From: Saccoglossus kowalevskii
Lineage: Eukaryota; Hemichordata; Enteropneusta; Harrimaniidae
Direction of reading: 5' to 3'
Length of the DNA: 29,405 bases
NCBI RefSeq assembly: GCF_000003605.2
Contig: NW_003123431.1
Coordinates: 38,403-67,807, forward strand
The position numbers and the translations under genes are program-made. The first letter of the stretch is position 1. The number at the start of each line of letters is the position of its first letter. Positions 1 to 15,100 of the stretch are shown in pieces. The notes under the pieces are model-generated. The model made no database searches. It worked only from the letters and a program-made list of their open reading frames with translations, and was not told the DNA's origin.

Positions 1-929
1 AATTAGTCATTTTACAGTATTTTTTACATCACTTTTCAATCATTTTCTCAATTTCTATGTCATACTTTACCCATAGTCCTTTGCTTGAGAATCAAGATGG
101 CTGACTACATAATACCATGGATCACAAAGGTCATTTCACACTTGTAGGCACCGGAAATTCTGCATGTGGACGCTTCCAAGATAAGTGATTACCGGTACTT
201 CTTTTCTGATATTTTTCATCGGAAAAGTTGTCCAACTCTAGCACTGATAAAAAAATTCAGCAAATTTTCGCACAGAAATTTAAAGATACATGACAAGTTT
301 ATAACAAGATGTTTTGACAGAGTTTTTATCGGTGTGCAGATGTTGAAAATCAGCCCTTTTTTCTAATAGTTTTGCGTAGTGCGTCGAGAATCTTCTGAAT
401 ATAGCTGAAATACGCAAGCCATTAACGGTGACATTGTACAGCACGTTTGCCAACTTCTATTATAGTCTAGTCTAACATAAGCAAAATAGAATATTGTAGG
501 TCACCAGTCATCCCTTGTAAAACGGTCCTTGGTGAATAACCCCCCCCCCCCACCAAATATACACATTTTAACGCCTATAGTCATTCAACTGTTTACGCAA
601 GGTACCGTATAATTGAAGGTTTAAAACTAGGATTGAGCCTTAATCATTTATGTGCGTTGACAAGCTTACAAGTTCAACAATATCAAATGTTGGGATGATT
701 TTACTATATCGGAAACTCAAACTACAACAGAAACTTTCAGATAGCGCCCTCTGGTGGCAAGCTTCACATATTATCATCACTAATATTGTACAGATCAGAT
801 TTATTGTGTTCAATGCCCAAAGATTGTCCTTTAACAAAATAACACTTCAAATCACACCTTCGCAAAGGGCAACAGAATATAGGCAAAAATAGACAAAATA
901 ATTTCACAATAATTTTCATTAATTAAAAA
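1..929. other. Non-coding stretch downstream of the CNT gene
   Basis: I see no exon. Short open frames overlap on both strands with no recognisable protein. It contains a C run at 541-551 and one CTCF-like core motif at 743-758. Confidence 0.5.
743..758 (-). promoter_or_regulatory. CTCF-like core motif
   Basis: The minus strand reads GCCACCAGAGGGCGCT, which matches the known bilaterian CTCF core (CCACCAGRGGGCGC). It lies beyond the 3' end of the transporter gene. A 14-base match in non-coding DNA is only suggestive. Confidence 0.4.
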
Positions 930-3033
930 ATAAATACATTTTATTAGCGAAAAAGGAAGCACTTCGAGTACACCCTGAATAACTAGAAAATAAAAGGTGC
1001 CGAGTCACCTATTACAAGCAAAATTTTATGGCAGTTACATACACACAGGTTATGTATTTCAGTTGTACACTTAAACTCAAGGAAGATACAACCTGATGAA
1101 ATTTACAACACATTTTGAACTTCGGGTACAGGGGTGTTTGGTCTCTTAAATAGCAAAATATACATTTTACAATCACTTGAAAGATTTATATAATTATCAT
1201 TTTGTCAGTTATTAGTACAATATTGATTTCAATAGGTTGGAATAACCCTGCTTAGCATATGCATTGCTACAGTTGCATGGTAATTAAGTTGAAGAGAATA
1301 CAATTTAGTCCATACTGTCACAACCAGTTTTCGATTCAGCACAAGGGCTTGTTGGTGATGATACATTTAGAAAATATAAATTAGCACTTTAACAGAACAA
1401 AAAATGCTCACTAACTATGCAGTATTTGGTGCAAACACTTTTTTTTTTTACAATAAAACTGATAATATTTATACACTATTTATAAACTTAATGTTCACAT
1501 TATTAAACTAGATTCACTGAACTAGAGTAAGGCTGATAATACCAGTAAGTAAAGATCACCAACGATAAAACTTAGTACTCCCTGAAAAATAGAAAATGAC
1601 TTAGACTAGCAACTAAAGTAAGGTTCCCTAGTGTATCTCAACAGAATAGAGTAACACGTTTCTTGTTAAATAAATCGTTAGCCTCAAGACAGAATTGAAG
1701 AGGGGAGCAAAAATGATGACAATATATAAATAAAAGTGAGTGTACTTCACACGTTCAGCCACATAATAATGGGCGATACCACAAATTTGCAGCATCCCTT
1801 GCATTGTTAGTTTCTGGATACAATATTAGCATACACAAGTCCATAGCAAAATCACTTGACTAATATAAACCACAGTATTTGGGTTCAGAACAAAAGCACT
1901 TACAGATTATTTCTCAAAGTCGTTACCAGGAAATGAGACATTTACTTGTCAATGAATGAACCACATTTACATTGTATGCAACTCTTACAGGGTAAATTTG
2001 GAGACTGACATTTTTGAGATTTACATTTATGACCACGTGTAAGCACCAATATTCTAAACATAAAATTGTTTTCCCAATAGAAAAAATTCCCAGTAATATC
2101 TTATTAGGATTTGTTAATCACTGCTACAATTTTTGAAAGGTGAATTACATAATGTCCCAACTCAAATAAAAAAAAATGATTATTTTAATATACCCATTAT
2201 TATTCTTCGCTCAGACATCAAAATCTGCAGAATAAAATGCTTCAATCATTTTTTTTTTAAAAACAGGATTATTGCATCAACATTTGCTTGAAGTGATATT
2301 TGAAATATTAGACAGTTACACTCATATCAGCATTATTGCTTCAAATAAATATTTTTGATGACTAAAAATTTACACTAAATAGAAAACAAAACCAATTGGG
2401 CATTAAGATTCAAAAAAAAAAAAATTTTTGCTTTGAATTTTAGTGATCCGATAAAGAACATTTCCTGAATTGATTTCACCTCAGAATATCAAGAGCTTGT
2501 TGAGTAAGTAATAGTACTAGATTTATCAGAGAACACCAAGAGAAACTTAATGCTGTAGTTAAATGAGTTGATTCATCATAGTTGAGAACTTAGTCTTTCA
2601 CCACTGTGTGAAGTGGATTTAATGTTTGAAATCAAACACCCAAGATTTGAGCCGTAAATAGCCTTCACATTCTAGACCAAAAACATCAAGGAGCTAAGGT
2701 CAAATGGTCAACCAGTTTCAACTCAATATTTCAGTTAGTTTTAGAGTGTGTATACCATGACAACTGTACCGAAAGATTTCTTCACAAGTACTTTTTATTT
2801 TAACTGCCAGTTCAATACTAGTTCAATGGAGGCATGTACTTCCTGGATAAATAAATAAGACAGACCAACTTTGTCTTTCTGTTAAAATAAAATTCTTTGA
2901 AAAGTTGTTCAAATAATAGTGCACCAAAGTTGAATTTGGCAGATTTAAATACAATCCTGATACAACGACTAGTGCAGTAGTTTGGGTCGGCGAGTTGTGA
3001 ATGAACCCACTTTCCATTAATCAGTCTTTGGTC
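930..3033 (-). other. Probable 3' UTR of the CNT gene, end not fixed
   Basis: No coding signal is seen downstream of the TAG. The stretch is AT-rich with many A and T runs. AATAAA-type hexamers on the minus strand occur at several places, including about 2793-2798 (roughly 240 nt after the stop) and 940-945 (roughly 2.1 kb after it). A short or a long 3' UTR is therefore possible. The extent is an inference from composition and these hexamers only. Confidence 0.35.
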
Positions 3034-3131
3034 CTATAGTCCTATTGTTGTAGTGTTATTGATTATTGATGAGAGTGTGGAGTTAACAAGCATAGCATCG
3101 TACGTTTCATCAAAATCTTTATAAAGCACAC
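3034..3131 (-). CDS. CNT exon 11 (C-terminal tail, residues 632-663, stop TAG)
   Basis: The acceptor TTCTTCCTCCTGTAG joins in phase to give [18 protein letters not shown] and then [14 protein letters not shown], followed by TAG. VLY after the last helix is also found in vertebrate CNTs. The tail carries three Asn-X-Ser/Thr sequons (Asn648, Asn656, Asn657) and no cysteine. In vertebrate CNTs the tail is extracellular, longer, glycosylated and contains paired cysteines. The phase and a total divisible by three support this as the true last exon. Confidence 0.88.
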
Positions 3132-6100
3132 CTACAGGAGGAAGAAATAACAGGATTACAGTTATTGGTCTAAAATAAATGAAAGCCAATATTATTTTTG
3201 GAAATTGACAGACTTGTTATTCAATATTTTTGATGACCCACACAATTCAGTTATACAAATATTTGTCAAATTGAACAATAGCATTTGACTTTCATCAACT
3301 GATTGAAAAAGAGCAGTCCTGTCCTGTCAGATCGTGAAATCAGACGAACCTACATGAGCTTCGAACATTGTCCAACGATACATGCAAATGTACCAATTCC
3401 ATCCTATAATGTAAGAAAGATGAGTAACATTCCTTTTAACACAAAAGGGGCTACTGTGAATATTAAACCTACCTGCAACACAAGCAGTCATGAAGCAAGC
3501 TACTGTGCCAGCAACGAGAGCACGGATAGCAATCTCTGCCAGATCTCCCTTCCTGGATGGACACATGGGTGTAATACCACCGAGCTGAATTCCAATGGAT
3601 CCAACGTTAGCAAAGCCACATAAAGCATATGTGGAAATTACCTCGGCGCGTCTCTGTTAAAGGGAAAATGAATAAGCTTTATCAAACTTATGTTTGTAAA
3701 ATTGCAATCGGAAATCTTGTATGCAATATGGAAATTATCAGAAGAGCACTTATGGAGCCTGCCCTCTTGAGGCACCTCCATAACCAATCCTCACTAGGAC
3801 CACAGAGGGCGCTGCACACCCTAGATGTGCATTAGAATTGTCTCAGGATCTAAAACTGCAGTTATTTATGTCACATACAGTAGTTTAAGCACTTTAAGCA
3901 TTCAGACTTGAGCATTCATCTCCAATAAATGCGTTTATAATTTTTTTTAAACTGGAGTCGAGGAGCGGCTTTCAAACATTAATTTTGAGCCTTGTCACTT
4001 TGCAGCATTAAAATACTTACAGATATTGTTGGTCCATCGCCAGTTTCTCTGTTCTCTAAAATTTCTGCGAGTCGCAAATATGCTACAAATTCATTAATGA
4101 ACGTCTTGATACCAATGAGCTCGGCTACAATATGACAGTCTTCCCAGGGCGTACCCATGAGCCAGGCAAGGGGCATGAATACGTAAGAACATATCAACTG
4201 TAAAGATAAGATAATTAGACCAATTACTTACAAATAGTGGTGCACATATAACAAATCTTATCTGTGTTAATCAAAGTGCATCAAGACAGACGAGAACAAA
4301 TTTAATAACTGCCTTAGAAAGCATATATAACAGAATATCTCAAAGCACTCGCTTTTAATGCTTCCCTGAAAATTTATGCTCTGGTCCTATGCAAGTATAA
4401 TATTTACCGGACACAGAATCAATAAAATACAACATTTTGACCTAACTGGGATGGCAATTTTCCATCCCAACATCTCGTTAGTTTACAGTCTTTTAATCTG
4501 AGTATTTTTTATCTAAAAATAAAAATACAGTGTTTTTAAGGGTACATGTACATGCATGATAGTATTTTGTATTCATGTGTTAGCGTGGTGTCTTGATCTA
4601 AAAGTGAAGTTTAATGTGGAATCAAAATTTTTGAATTTGTCATTTCGTAACAAGCTACCAATTATTTAGTTAAAGCAAGAGTGTAAAGAAACAAACAAGT
4701 GATCCAAATTCAGTAATTTCAAGGATGGCTTACTTTTCCCAAACATTTGTTAGAGAAAAGTCACAAAGTACTATTGTTTTCTAGGAAAATCACATACAGG
4801 AATGTCAAAGTCAACTGTAAAGATAACCAACAAGATTTCCCTTTGAAAAACACACTTCTGATACATATTTGTATAAAATATGGCCTTTAAAGTGTCTGCC
4901 CATACATAAAGCAACACATAAAGAGCTTTTTAATTTACAGGCAACATAAAAACGTTTATAGACTACCTCAAACGTGAGTTCAGGGATGCCAACCATTCCA
5001 CCAAACCATCCCAGTAGTGCATTGGTAAATGCTAATAATGCAATAAATGCGATAAGATTGGCACCAATATTAGCCACCAATGACACAGCAGTTGAGGCAC
5101 CATTCGAGGCAGCTTCTATAGCATTTCTCTCTTTTCTGAAAAAAAAGTACAAAAAAACAAATTACTTGATAATATAATATCTTGGTTGTTAGAGGCACAT
5201 GGAATTTCAGTGTTAAGTATTCTAATATTGTACACAGTCAGCTGGCATGTAATAATAAAATAAATGCGATCAAATCAATGGCCAAACTGATCGTTTAGCT
5301 GTAAAAATTGGGTATTCTAGTAATCTGAAAAACGCATTTCTCAACTAGTCCATTTTCAAGCTGTATTAAAGATGACTACAACATATAGTAAATACACAGT
5401 CCCTATATAATGGTTAATTTTATTATCATTTGTACACCAGTCGACTGTGATTGTGCACTGCAAAAAATATGAAAATAAATGACTGGAGCTCTAACAATTG
5501 AAAAAATTAAAATAGGTAAACTATCTTGACAAATTCATATTGAACACATGGTAACTTACGTCAAGTCCATTTTTCTGAGAACTTGTTCCTGAGTCATGTA
5601 TTCAGAATGCTCAATCTCTGGATAAAAAAGTTTAGAAATAGCGAGTGCGGCTGGTGCAGACATGACTGATGCAGACAATAGATGAGACGAGCTGATACCG
5701 AATGCGATATATGCCCCTAAAACACCGCCAGCTATTGTAGCAAATCCACCCGTCATTACAGCATGCAGTTCAGACTTCGTCATATCCTTCAGGAATGGCT
5801 TAATCAACAATGGTGCCTCAGTCTGAAATTGAAAAGTTGAATTCATTATATTTAACTTGGTCCATTCATTTGGAAAGTTAATACAAAATTTTTATCTTTA
5901 TATACTTGTCCATATGCCATTTGCACAGTTACCTTCCCAGCTAAAATTTGTCTAATAATGACAGGTCTTATTTATTTTTTTATTGAATTCATTTTTTATG
6001 TTAGACGACAGTCATGAACATTGAATGTGTCCATTTTGCGTCATCCAACCTTTAAATACAGTTATAGATTTTGTAATTTGGTGAAATGAAATTCACATTT

Positions 6101-9100
6101 TATAAAAAAAACTAGGGGCAACAAAGTTTTGTTAATGCATCATGGAGCAAGTCATCATAGAGTCAGACGCAATTTTTTTTCTTCAAAGACTGACCCCCAC
6201 CCGAGCTGACGCGAGGGGATTCAGTCTGCCTCAGGATTCATACAACATCAGTTCAGTTAAGACAGTCAAGATAAAAACCACGAGTCTATGAAAGGCAATT
6301 TTGTTAAGTATTGAGTGTGGTCTCGATTGTACATACATACCTGTCCAATAAATATATTTCCAGCAGCATTGAGTGATTCTGTCGCTGATGTGTGCATTGT
6401 GACTTGCATAATCCAAGATATTTTACTGATCACGAATTGCATGATGCCAAAATAATAACAAATAGAAATACAGCAACTGAAGAAAATTACGACAGGAAGA
6501 ACCTAAATCAAAAGTAATAATATTTGTCAGTTAAATTGAAGAAAAATTGTGTGGTTTTATAATACGCAATTCAAAGGAAGTTTGTCATCGTGCAGCACTT
6601 GTTCCAATTTCATGTAAACAATGCATTTTACATGTGTTGTGTATATTTTACGAGCCAAACAGAATCAGAGCAGTGATCACCCTCCACCTTTTAAAAATGT
6701 AGAAACCCCACCCCTCTTCATCTACTGTGTGTGAACATACCGATTACTCCCCTGTATTTAAAGGGTGGTGGTCAATGCGCAGCACATGTTCAAATTTCAT
6801 GTAAGCAAAACAATGTATTTTACACGCGTTGTATACATCACTGAGTCCCAAATCGAACAGGAAACGGCGCGACGACCACCACCCTCTGGATAATAATCTG
6901 CGCAAAAATCAACAGTTTCAACAATAATATATGGGCACATTCTAATTATCCAAGCCCAATTCAAAGAATCTCATGAAATAGGAAGCAGCATGTCATCCAA
7001 AACAGAATGAGAAGCTAGCCTAAAAACATTACAAAATACATTACCTTGAAAGCAAAGAAATGGTTCTCGTATAAATCTCCAAAGAGAAACTTTGATCCAA
7101 CATTAGTGAATTCCAGGAATATTTGGACTTTATCCCCAATCCATTTGAATGATTCATAGCCAGCTTTGGTTCTCAGAATAAAAATTCCAAGGATAAATTG
7201 AAGAGCTAGACCCCATAATACTGGACGCCACTTCACCTGTAAATGTATATAGCATGTATTTGTGTTTAGTTGTTAGTGTCTGAACATACTGAGACACCAA
7301 TGTACCAAGTATGTTTTGGTCTGACTCGTTTTTACCAGAAATGTGACAAAAGCACTGAAATAATCAAGTGAACACTTTTTAAATTATTAAATTGAAGCAG
7401 CTCCCATTTTGATATTTTTATAACCACTGGGTGCCTGAAATGGTTCATATAAAACTGATCCCCGGATATCTTTTCCGATACGACTTAAACATCTCATTTA
7501 TTTTGGATCAAATAGACTTCCAATTGCCTGCAGGTCTAGATCAAAAATATATGGGGAAAAAATTATATGAATTTAGTTTTTGAATGGTGACCAAATTTAT
7601 GGTGTTTGAAATGTTAAAATAAAAAGCTATGAAATCAGTGACTGTTATGTAATAGCATGCTTGTGAATGACTTAAAAATTAAAACAATTCTCACTTTCAT
7701 CGGGGCTTTTGAGAAAACAAAACAGAATGCTACCAAGACCAGCAGTCCGAGAGCAGAAATTAATTGTTCTGGATTGTCTTTACCATAGACAACTAAAAAG
7801 ACGACTAGAACTGCCAACAGTCCAATATACACAAACCTGTAAAAAAGAGAAAAACACTCTTTCAGTTAAAAATTCGCAAAAAACATGGAAATGAACAAAC
7901 TGAGGTTTAGATTAACCCCACAAGGGAAACCAACAACATATTCTATATATTTTTTTACTAAATTTATCATTATTTTAAAACATGCTTACAGTTTAGGATA
8001 TTGCTTTTAGCTTTTGATCCAAGGATTAGTCATTTTTAGTCAATATTTTATGTGAGGAGGAGCACCGTTAAAAACCAATTTGTAGATGGTTCCAAAACTT
8101 TACGACACTCAAATAATAAAGGACTTTTTATGCTGCAACATCATTTCTTATACATGCAGTCTACGAGACTGAACAGTCCTCAGGCCTAATTTGTTTGCAT
8201 TTCAGCGAAGGCTGGATGCCTGATGACATTACATGGTTTCCCACCGGTACGGAACATTGTCAAAGAAACCAGCCAATCACAGATTTGATCACAAATTTAT
8301 TCGCTTACTAATGTTGGTCTGTAGTTTAAAACTCTGAAAATATCTACATGAACAGCGAAAATGATGAAATACATTAAAATTGGATACCATGCCATAACTT
8401 TTTCAACCATTTATTTTAAGGTTCGAGGGCTTTACCTTTTTCAGCACCAGACTTGTACCCAAATGTTTCTGTTTTTTTTTTATTTTTTATATTATTTAAT
8501 ATTTCTGGCAATGTACCCCAATTTTGGAGCCAACAGACAAAATCTCAGGTTTTACTCAAAACATTTGGCTAAATTTGGCGAAACAGGGCTATTTAGTGAA
8601 ACATACCTACAATGTAACCAACCTTCAAGCCTTTTTAACTTCGCGAGTGTCCAGTGCTTAAATCCATATTCTTCAGTTACTAGTAATTTTTCATTATCAA
8701 TGCACATTCTCAAAATTTGATTGTGTATACATTAGTAAGAGAATGATACCTCACAAAATGACAAAGTAATAATGCAAATAGAAGATAATTACTTACCACC
8801 GGAGAAAATACCACTTAGAGTCCAGAAATGCGAGGAACGGTTTGATGCAGGCCGTGTTGCACGCTTCACCGAAGTTATCACGTAGTAGAACATACAGTAT
8901 GAATAACAGTACCAAGGCGGTGATGACGACAAGAGGCAACGCTTGCTGGAAGTCATAATAGCACGCATAAATAAGGTATGCAAAGTAGCCCACTATGAGT
9001 GCCACATAGATGCCGTACCAGATGTAACGTTGATATTCTTCATAGAATAGTCCGAGTTGATCACCTACATTGTTCATGCACTGCAATGAAAAAAACAAAA

Positions 9101-12100
9101 CATCTTAGTTTTAGGTTGATGGTTGTTTACTTGAAGCGTGTTTGAAATTTGAAAATCAAAGAATTTTACACAAAATTGAACTCTGTGCTAGACATTTTCA
9201 AATGACAAGGCCTGCTGTTAACTTGCTGTATGATAAACTCCCAGCATGCAGTGTGGTTGTGTTGTGAACTGTGCATGTGCAGTACTTTATGTTGCATGCT
9301 CAGTGTGTTTTTTTAAGCTGTGCAGTCTGCATTTCTGTGAATGGGATTCTAATAAAGATGAAACCGTTTACCGATATCCTCTAGTTCATACTTTTTTACT
9401 TCACTGTACATGTCAGAAGTGACCCACTTCCAACAGGACGAATCAGCAGATATAATGTGATTTTTAAAACAAGTTGGTGACTGTCAAGAGTTTTGGCCGT
9501 CCACAATTATCAAATTTTCTCATGCATCCCTTTTGAACCCCAAATACCCAAGGGTCAGCAAGTTCTTCATTATGTCTGTAGCACAAAATATTTTTGCTAC
9601 TTTCTCTTGAAAACAGATTGTGTTGAGTACTAAAACTAACTAAAACCATGGCTTGCATAAAACGTGCTCTTCCAATCAGAATGACATTCTGGCAATTAAA
9701 ATGATCAATTATGTTATGCGTTATTGATAACATCCTACCTTTGTACAACAATCGTCGTTGTCTTCTTCTGTTCCTTTGCTAATGTCAATTGCAACGGTCT
9801 CATTGGCATATGGAGCAACACCATGTACAAGGGGTTCAATTACAGGGATGTCAGCTTGGATTCCAGTCGATGTCCTGCGATTTTTTTTCAAGTTGTCTAA
9901 TTCAATATCATGATATTCATTGTTCTGTAAATAAAAACAAACTTAGAAATGCAAAAATAATACATACCTGTAGCTGAACTGTCAATGTTAGTCACTTTTG
10001 TGCTAGTTACATTACAACTGGGCTTTTCACCAACCACCCATTTAACCCATTTGGGTTAATATTACAATGTATAATATGAAATAATTAAGTTTAGAGCCTT
10101 CTGTACAGTGACAAATTTGATATTTGCCATAGTTCACACAATGGTATTGCATTTATCAAAACAAAAGTAGTTTATATGGTTGTTTCCATGGCAATTGTAA
10201 ATGTTATCTTTTTACTAAGTATCAAAACACAATCAAGGCAGTACATGTCGTTTCATGACAGTAATATAATTTTTTACCAAAAACAATATTAAAATTCAAA
10301 TTGAAGCGATTATCATGAAATGCACAAATCTGACAGACAAACTCATGGACAAACGGACAATCTCCTATTGACAGCATCGTTGTGCAGTCTTTGATGATAT
10401 CAAAGCTAGTAATAAGTACACACATACAAATGTGGAACTCAAATTTTGCCAGGAAAAATGATTAATCTTGGGTGGGGGTGAAAATTGTACATCCGATGTG
10501 TTGATATTAAAATCTGTTATGAAGCAGTACTATTAATAGTTAAGGATTGAAAAGTTAAGAAGATTAAAAATAAACAGGTAAACAAAAAAACAAAAAGAGC
10601 TCTGTTCATAGTCTACACTTTCCTTCAGAAGATTAAGACAAAAATAGCCAAAAATTGACTTGAATCATTTCCAGAAATATTGAAGAATACAAGAAAAAAG
10701 GCAGAAAAAATTGTGGGAGAAAGTCTGGTGGTGGAAAGAAGAATTTATATGTACATGTATCTGTTATGACGCATCATACATGTATAGCTGGCAAAACCTC
10801 AGTCCCCTGACCAGCTGACACCTGGCCTACATTGACATGGGCAGCGACTGAACTGGGCCCAGTTTACAATCTTCCTATAGATTTATACAGTGGTGTCAAG
10901 GTATTAGAAAATAAGCATGTTGTATATACATAACACAGTACAATAGAAATACTGTCTCATAATAAGCTGTAAGACCTGTTGGGTTTTTTTTTCTATTTTC
11001 TATACCCATTTTTGTCCCCCCGAACTGATTATGATGCTTCTCTATATCCTCTTGTGAAATGTCAAACATGAAATGTCAAATATATAAAAATAAAACCATT
11101 TTTGGATTTAAGTAGCTGTGTACTTTATCCCTGCAGAAAGGCTCCATGATTAGCCAAAATAAAATGGGGAAAAACAGGTAATTTGTTAAGATTAAGCTGA
11201 GGAAAATAAATTTTGCTGTGAACTTTGGATGATCCAAATGTATACAAGTGATCAATTTCAGTTGGCTTCATCAATTAAGAACAAATTAATAGAAATTAAT
11301 TGACTAAAAATAAACTTGATTATTTTTATTACCACTGAAATAGATAATTGCAAATGGCAGCAATGGCTAATTGTTACCACAGATATAAAATATCAGATTG
11401 CTAATGCCAGTAAAAATGTCTGTTTAACATGGCATAGTTTTAAAGTATTTGCTTGTAATGGAGCAATAATGTAAACATTGCATTTATTAAAAAGAACAAC
11501 GACTTCTAGTCAGGGAATGTTAAAAATTTTTTTTCTGACTGGTGCTTTTTCTGTGAAAATAAGTCATATATGTGCATCTTTCAGTAACACTTTTCTAATT
11601 TTTTTTTTTACAAATTCACCTTTTTTTATTTCTTTCCATTTGTGAAGTGGCGAAACCACTTTGAAATTGAGGGGGAAAAATTTAGTATTAGCCAATGTGA
11701 CTACAACATTTTTACCCCCAGCATAACCCCCAGGGTGCTGAATTCCAGCCGTAGTTTCTCTTCAAGGTACAACACGCTGAATGAAAAATACACACCATTT
11801 TAAACACGACTCCACGTGGGCAAAACCAAATTGTATACACGTTGACATACAATACAAACAAGTACTTCAACTGTACAGTGTAGATTAGAAAATTAACAAA
11901 GGGGAATTGCCATTTAGAAAAAGCATTTTTTTTTAAATTCAAAGATTAATATTTAAAAAAATATTTCCCCTCCTCCCTGTATATCCCTCAAGATGTTTGC
12001 TGTATTAACTCATCAGCATATGTAACACGTGCACAGCACATGTACCAGTCTCATGCCTACTACAACAGGAAACAGACTCTTACCATGGGAACTATGTGGT

Positions 12101-15100
12101 ACACTCCATTTCTTTCCATTTTTCAGCTCAAGTTATCCAAATAAATATCCTCTAAATATTCAAAATACCAGCATTAAAGCATTTGGCCAGTTTTCACTAG
12201 GAACACTGAATTACCGATACTGCCATGATTCACTTTCCATCACGCTATATATACCCCTTAACTTAGTTCAGAAAATACACTACTCCCTAGCATGTTTGGA
12301 TTCCATCACTGAATTGTTCAAACCATGCGGGATGACCATAGGAGTAAATAAAAAGACTAGTTTAATTGTTAGATCTTTTGTCAGTTAAAAAATGAATGCA
12401 GACCTTGCTTTCGAAAGAATGATCTTTTCTGATCTATCACTCGTAATTCATATTGAGAGATATTACCGGTAATAGCACAGCTCCAAAGATCACTGAGTTC
12501 AGAAGAGATTTTTAAAGTAATTTTCAAAATGCAATGTTTAGTATTTTAAAAAGACTCGCACTTTCAATTAAAGTTAACCTAGTTCAGATTTCATTTAAGA
12601 AAAACAACTTAATGTGAATACTTATGCATTATTAAACAAATGCTGCTCAGCATGTGTTGTCCAGAAGAAATAGGATACTATATGCCAGGAGGGCTGTTAC
12701 ATGTACATACATTGCAGTTATTCACATGGTTTCTGTTTACTTTTGTAACAAGTAATTATGTATTTGTAAAATTAACTGACTAGTCATGTTTTCTCTAAAA
12801 GGTGACAGACTACAGTAAAATACTTTATTTTCGCTGGAAATAATTTTCGCTGATTTTTGATGAGTTAAATGTAAAATATAGGAAAATAAGTATATTCGCT
12901 GGATTTATTTTCATTGAAAATACCCTTCAGTGAAAATTAATTCCTTTAACAATTTTCACAAGAAATGGCGAGTATGAATACACATGTCTGAAAAATAACA
13001 TTTTTCAAACAGTTTTATTGTGAAGTTCAATAAAAAATTTGTCTCATTTTTCTCATTCACAGGTGGAACAAGGGTGAAGGTTTGAAAAAGGAGATTTCTG
13101 TGTGAATTTTTGTCTTTTCTGCCCAGAGCAATTACCAGTTGTGCATATCTTTTCAAACGCCAAGAATTCACACCTAAGAGAATCTCAAAATTCCAAAATG
13201 ATCATGTCCAAAATAAAACAAACAACTTTTCATTCACTGCGAGATAATGCTGCATAATATGCTCAAAGGACTCTGAGCGAACACTTCAATTCAATTACTC
13301 CATTTTATACTTTAATGTTAGAGGGGAATATGGCATTGTGATGAAAGTACCTCAGCAAAATTGACCATCAAATGAAAATACCCAACAACTCAAATCTAAT
13401 GTTCATGTCACTTCAATGCTATGGCCTTTGTTTGTCCCGTTTATACGTTCCATTTCACACATGACCCAGAATCTAGCAGTGAATAGAGAATAGTCTATTG
13501 AAAGAAGTTTGTTGCATGATCACTGATTTATGCTAATTATGATACAAAGTACCATTTAAAGAATGACAGCAAATGCATCACAACATCAGGTGATGTCTCG
13601 CGCTAAAACTTTCTCACAACACAGTAATTTATTTTTTTGCAGAGAAACACCCATGATAGAACACAGACGAGTTGCCATTAAATTGTTTGAATAACAATTT
13701 TACTTGGAATAAGTTTCATTTTTGGGATTGTGACAATACAGTTTACTCTTTAATTCAAAAACAAAACTAGCCAGTCTGGAAACTGTTTTAATTTTCGAGC
13801 ACTCAAAATATCCCTGCTTTTCTAAGTGTTATCTACACTGAAGTTGCAATCACAGCACAATTAAGACAAGGGACTGTACAACACATGTAGATTGTCTGAT
13901 GTAACCGTCAATTAGAATAATTATTTACTAAAGAGAGTATTCTAGTATGGTAGGAAGAGCTTGCCTTGCAAGAATATACAGCAAATTTTATCGAACAAAA
14001 TAATTAAACAATGATAAGATAATTTTCAAGGTAAAATTGCATGTAGTTCAAGGTATGAACAAACCAAACATGTACTACAATCTCTATATACCGATAAATT
14101 GTTCTAACGCAGCACATGATAAAAACTACATGTAGGTCAAAACTGTCGTTTGCAACACAAAAGAGTGACCTAAACACTGGAAGGATGAATGCGTTTTTCA
14201 ATCCATTAGATCGTTTCTTTTTATCTTGTAGATCCTACCTGACCATATTTTTTTTTCTTTCTAAATTAAATCCATATTAATATACATAGTGAATATAAAA
14301 ATATTTCTACGAGTTAGACAACTTAAAATACAAACTTTCAAAACAGTTATACAGGCCACTGTTTTTTTAAGGGAATTATTATTTAGTAATACTCAATTAA
14401 TATCTAATATCACAACACTTGCTCTTTGGCCAGTAAGTTATTTTTCTACAGCATTTTACATCATTTTCCACATTTTAACTTATGTAATAACAGCTTAAAA
14501 TATATAATTGTCCAGCACAATACAAATTGTAACTAGAAAAATATGCAAGTGTGAATACATTTTGCAGTCAAGCAAGTTGTGATGGGGAAAATGAAAACAT
14601 ACATGCACTATTCAGAGATTCAACTGTAAAGAACTATGCATGTTTATCTGCGAACTAAAAATATTTTTGATGTTTCATTACTTGTCAAACGAAATGCTTG
14701 TGTGTGCTTGCCCATTGTCAGTCACGGCTGTATAACTTATCTGACTTTTTAAATTAATTTTTGAACTAAGCAATAACCCAAAATAAAAATTTGATTTTCA
14801 ACCGGCGTAGTAACAGGAGACTCTTACTAGTGGCACCAATAACAGCTACCTCAATTCCAGCTTTCATTGTTATGCAAAATATAGTAACCCTTTGTATGCT
14901 GGAATGAGGACAATTGAGTAAACAAGGTCACTTTCACACAAAACTGCCAGTGGTGTGCAGAAAATAAATCATCTTGTGAACTACTAAGTTACCCAAGCAA
15001 GGAAAAGTCACCCCATCTTGCGCTTGCTGAAACCAAACTGAAGACTGCAACTTGGCCAAAACATCCTGCACTTTTAACATAGGGAAAGAGAACAACGATA

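Noticed and set aside
3303-3623. 106-codon plus-strand open frame opposite CNT exon 10
   Set aside because: It is the antisense shadow of exon 10, whose minus-strand reading matches the CNT family with intact splice sites.
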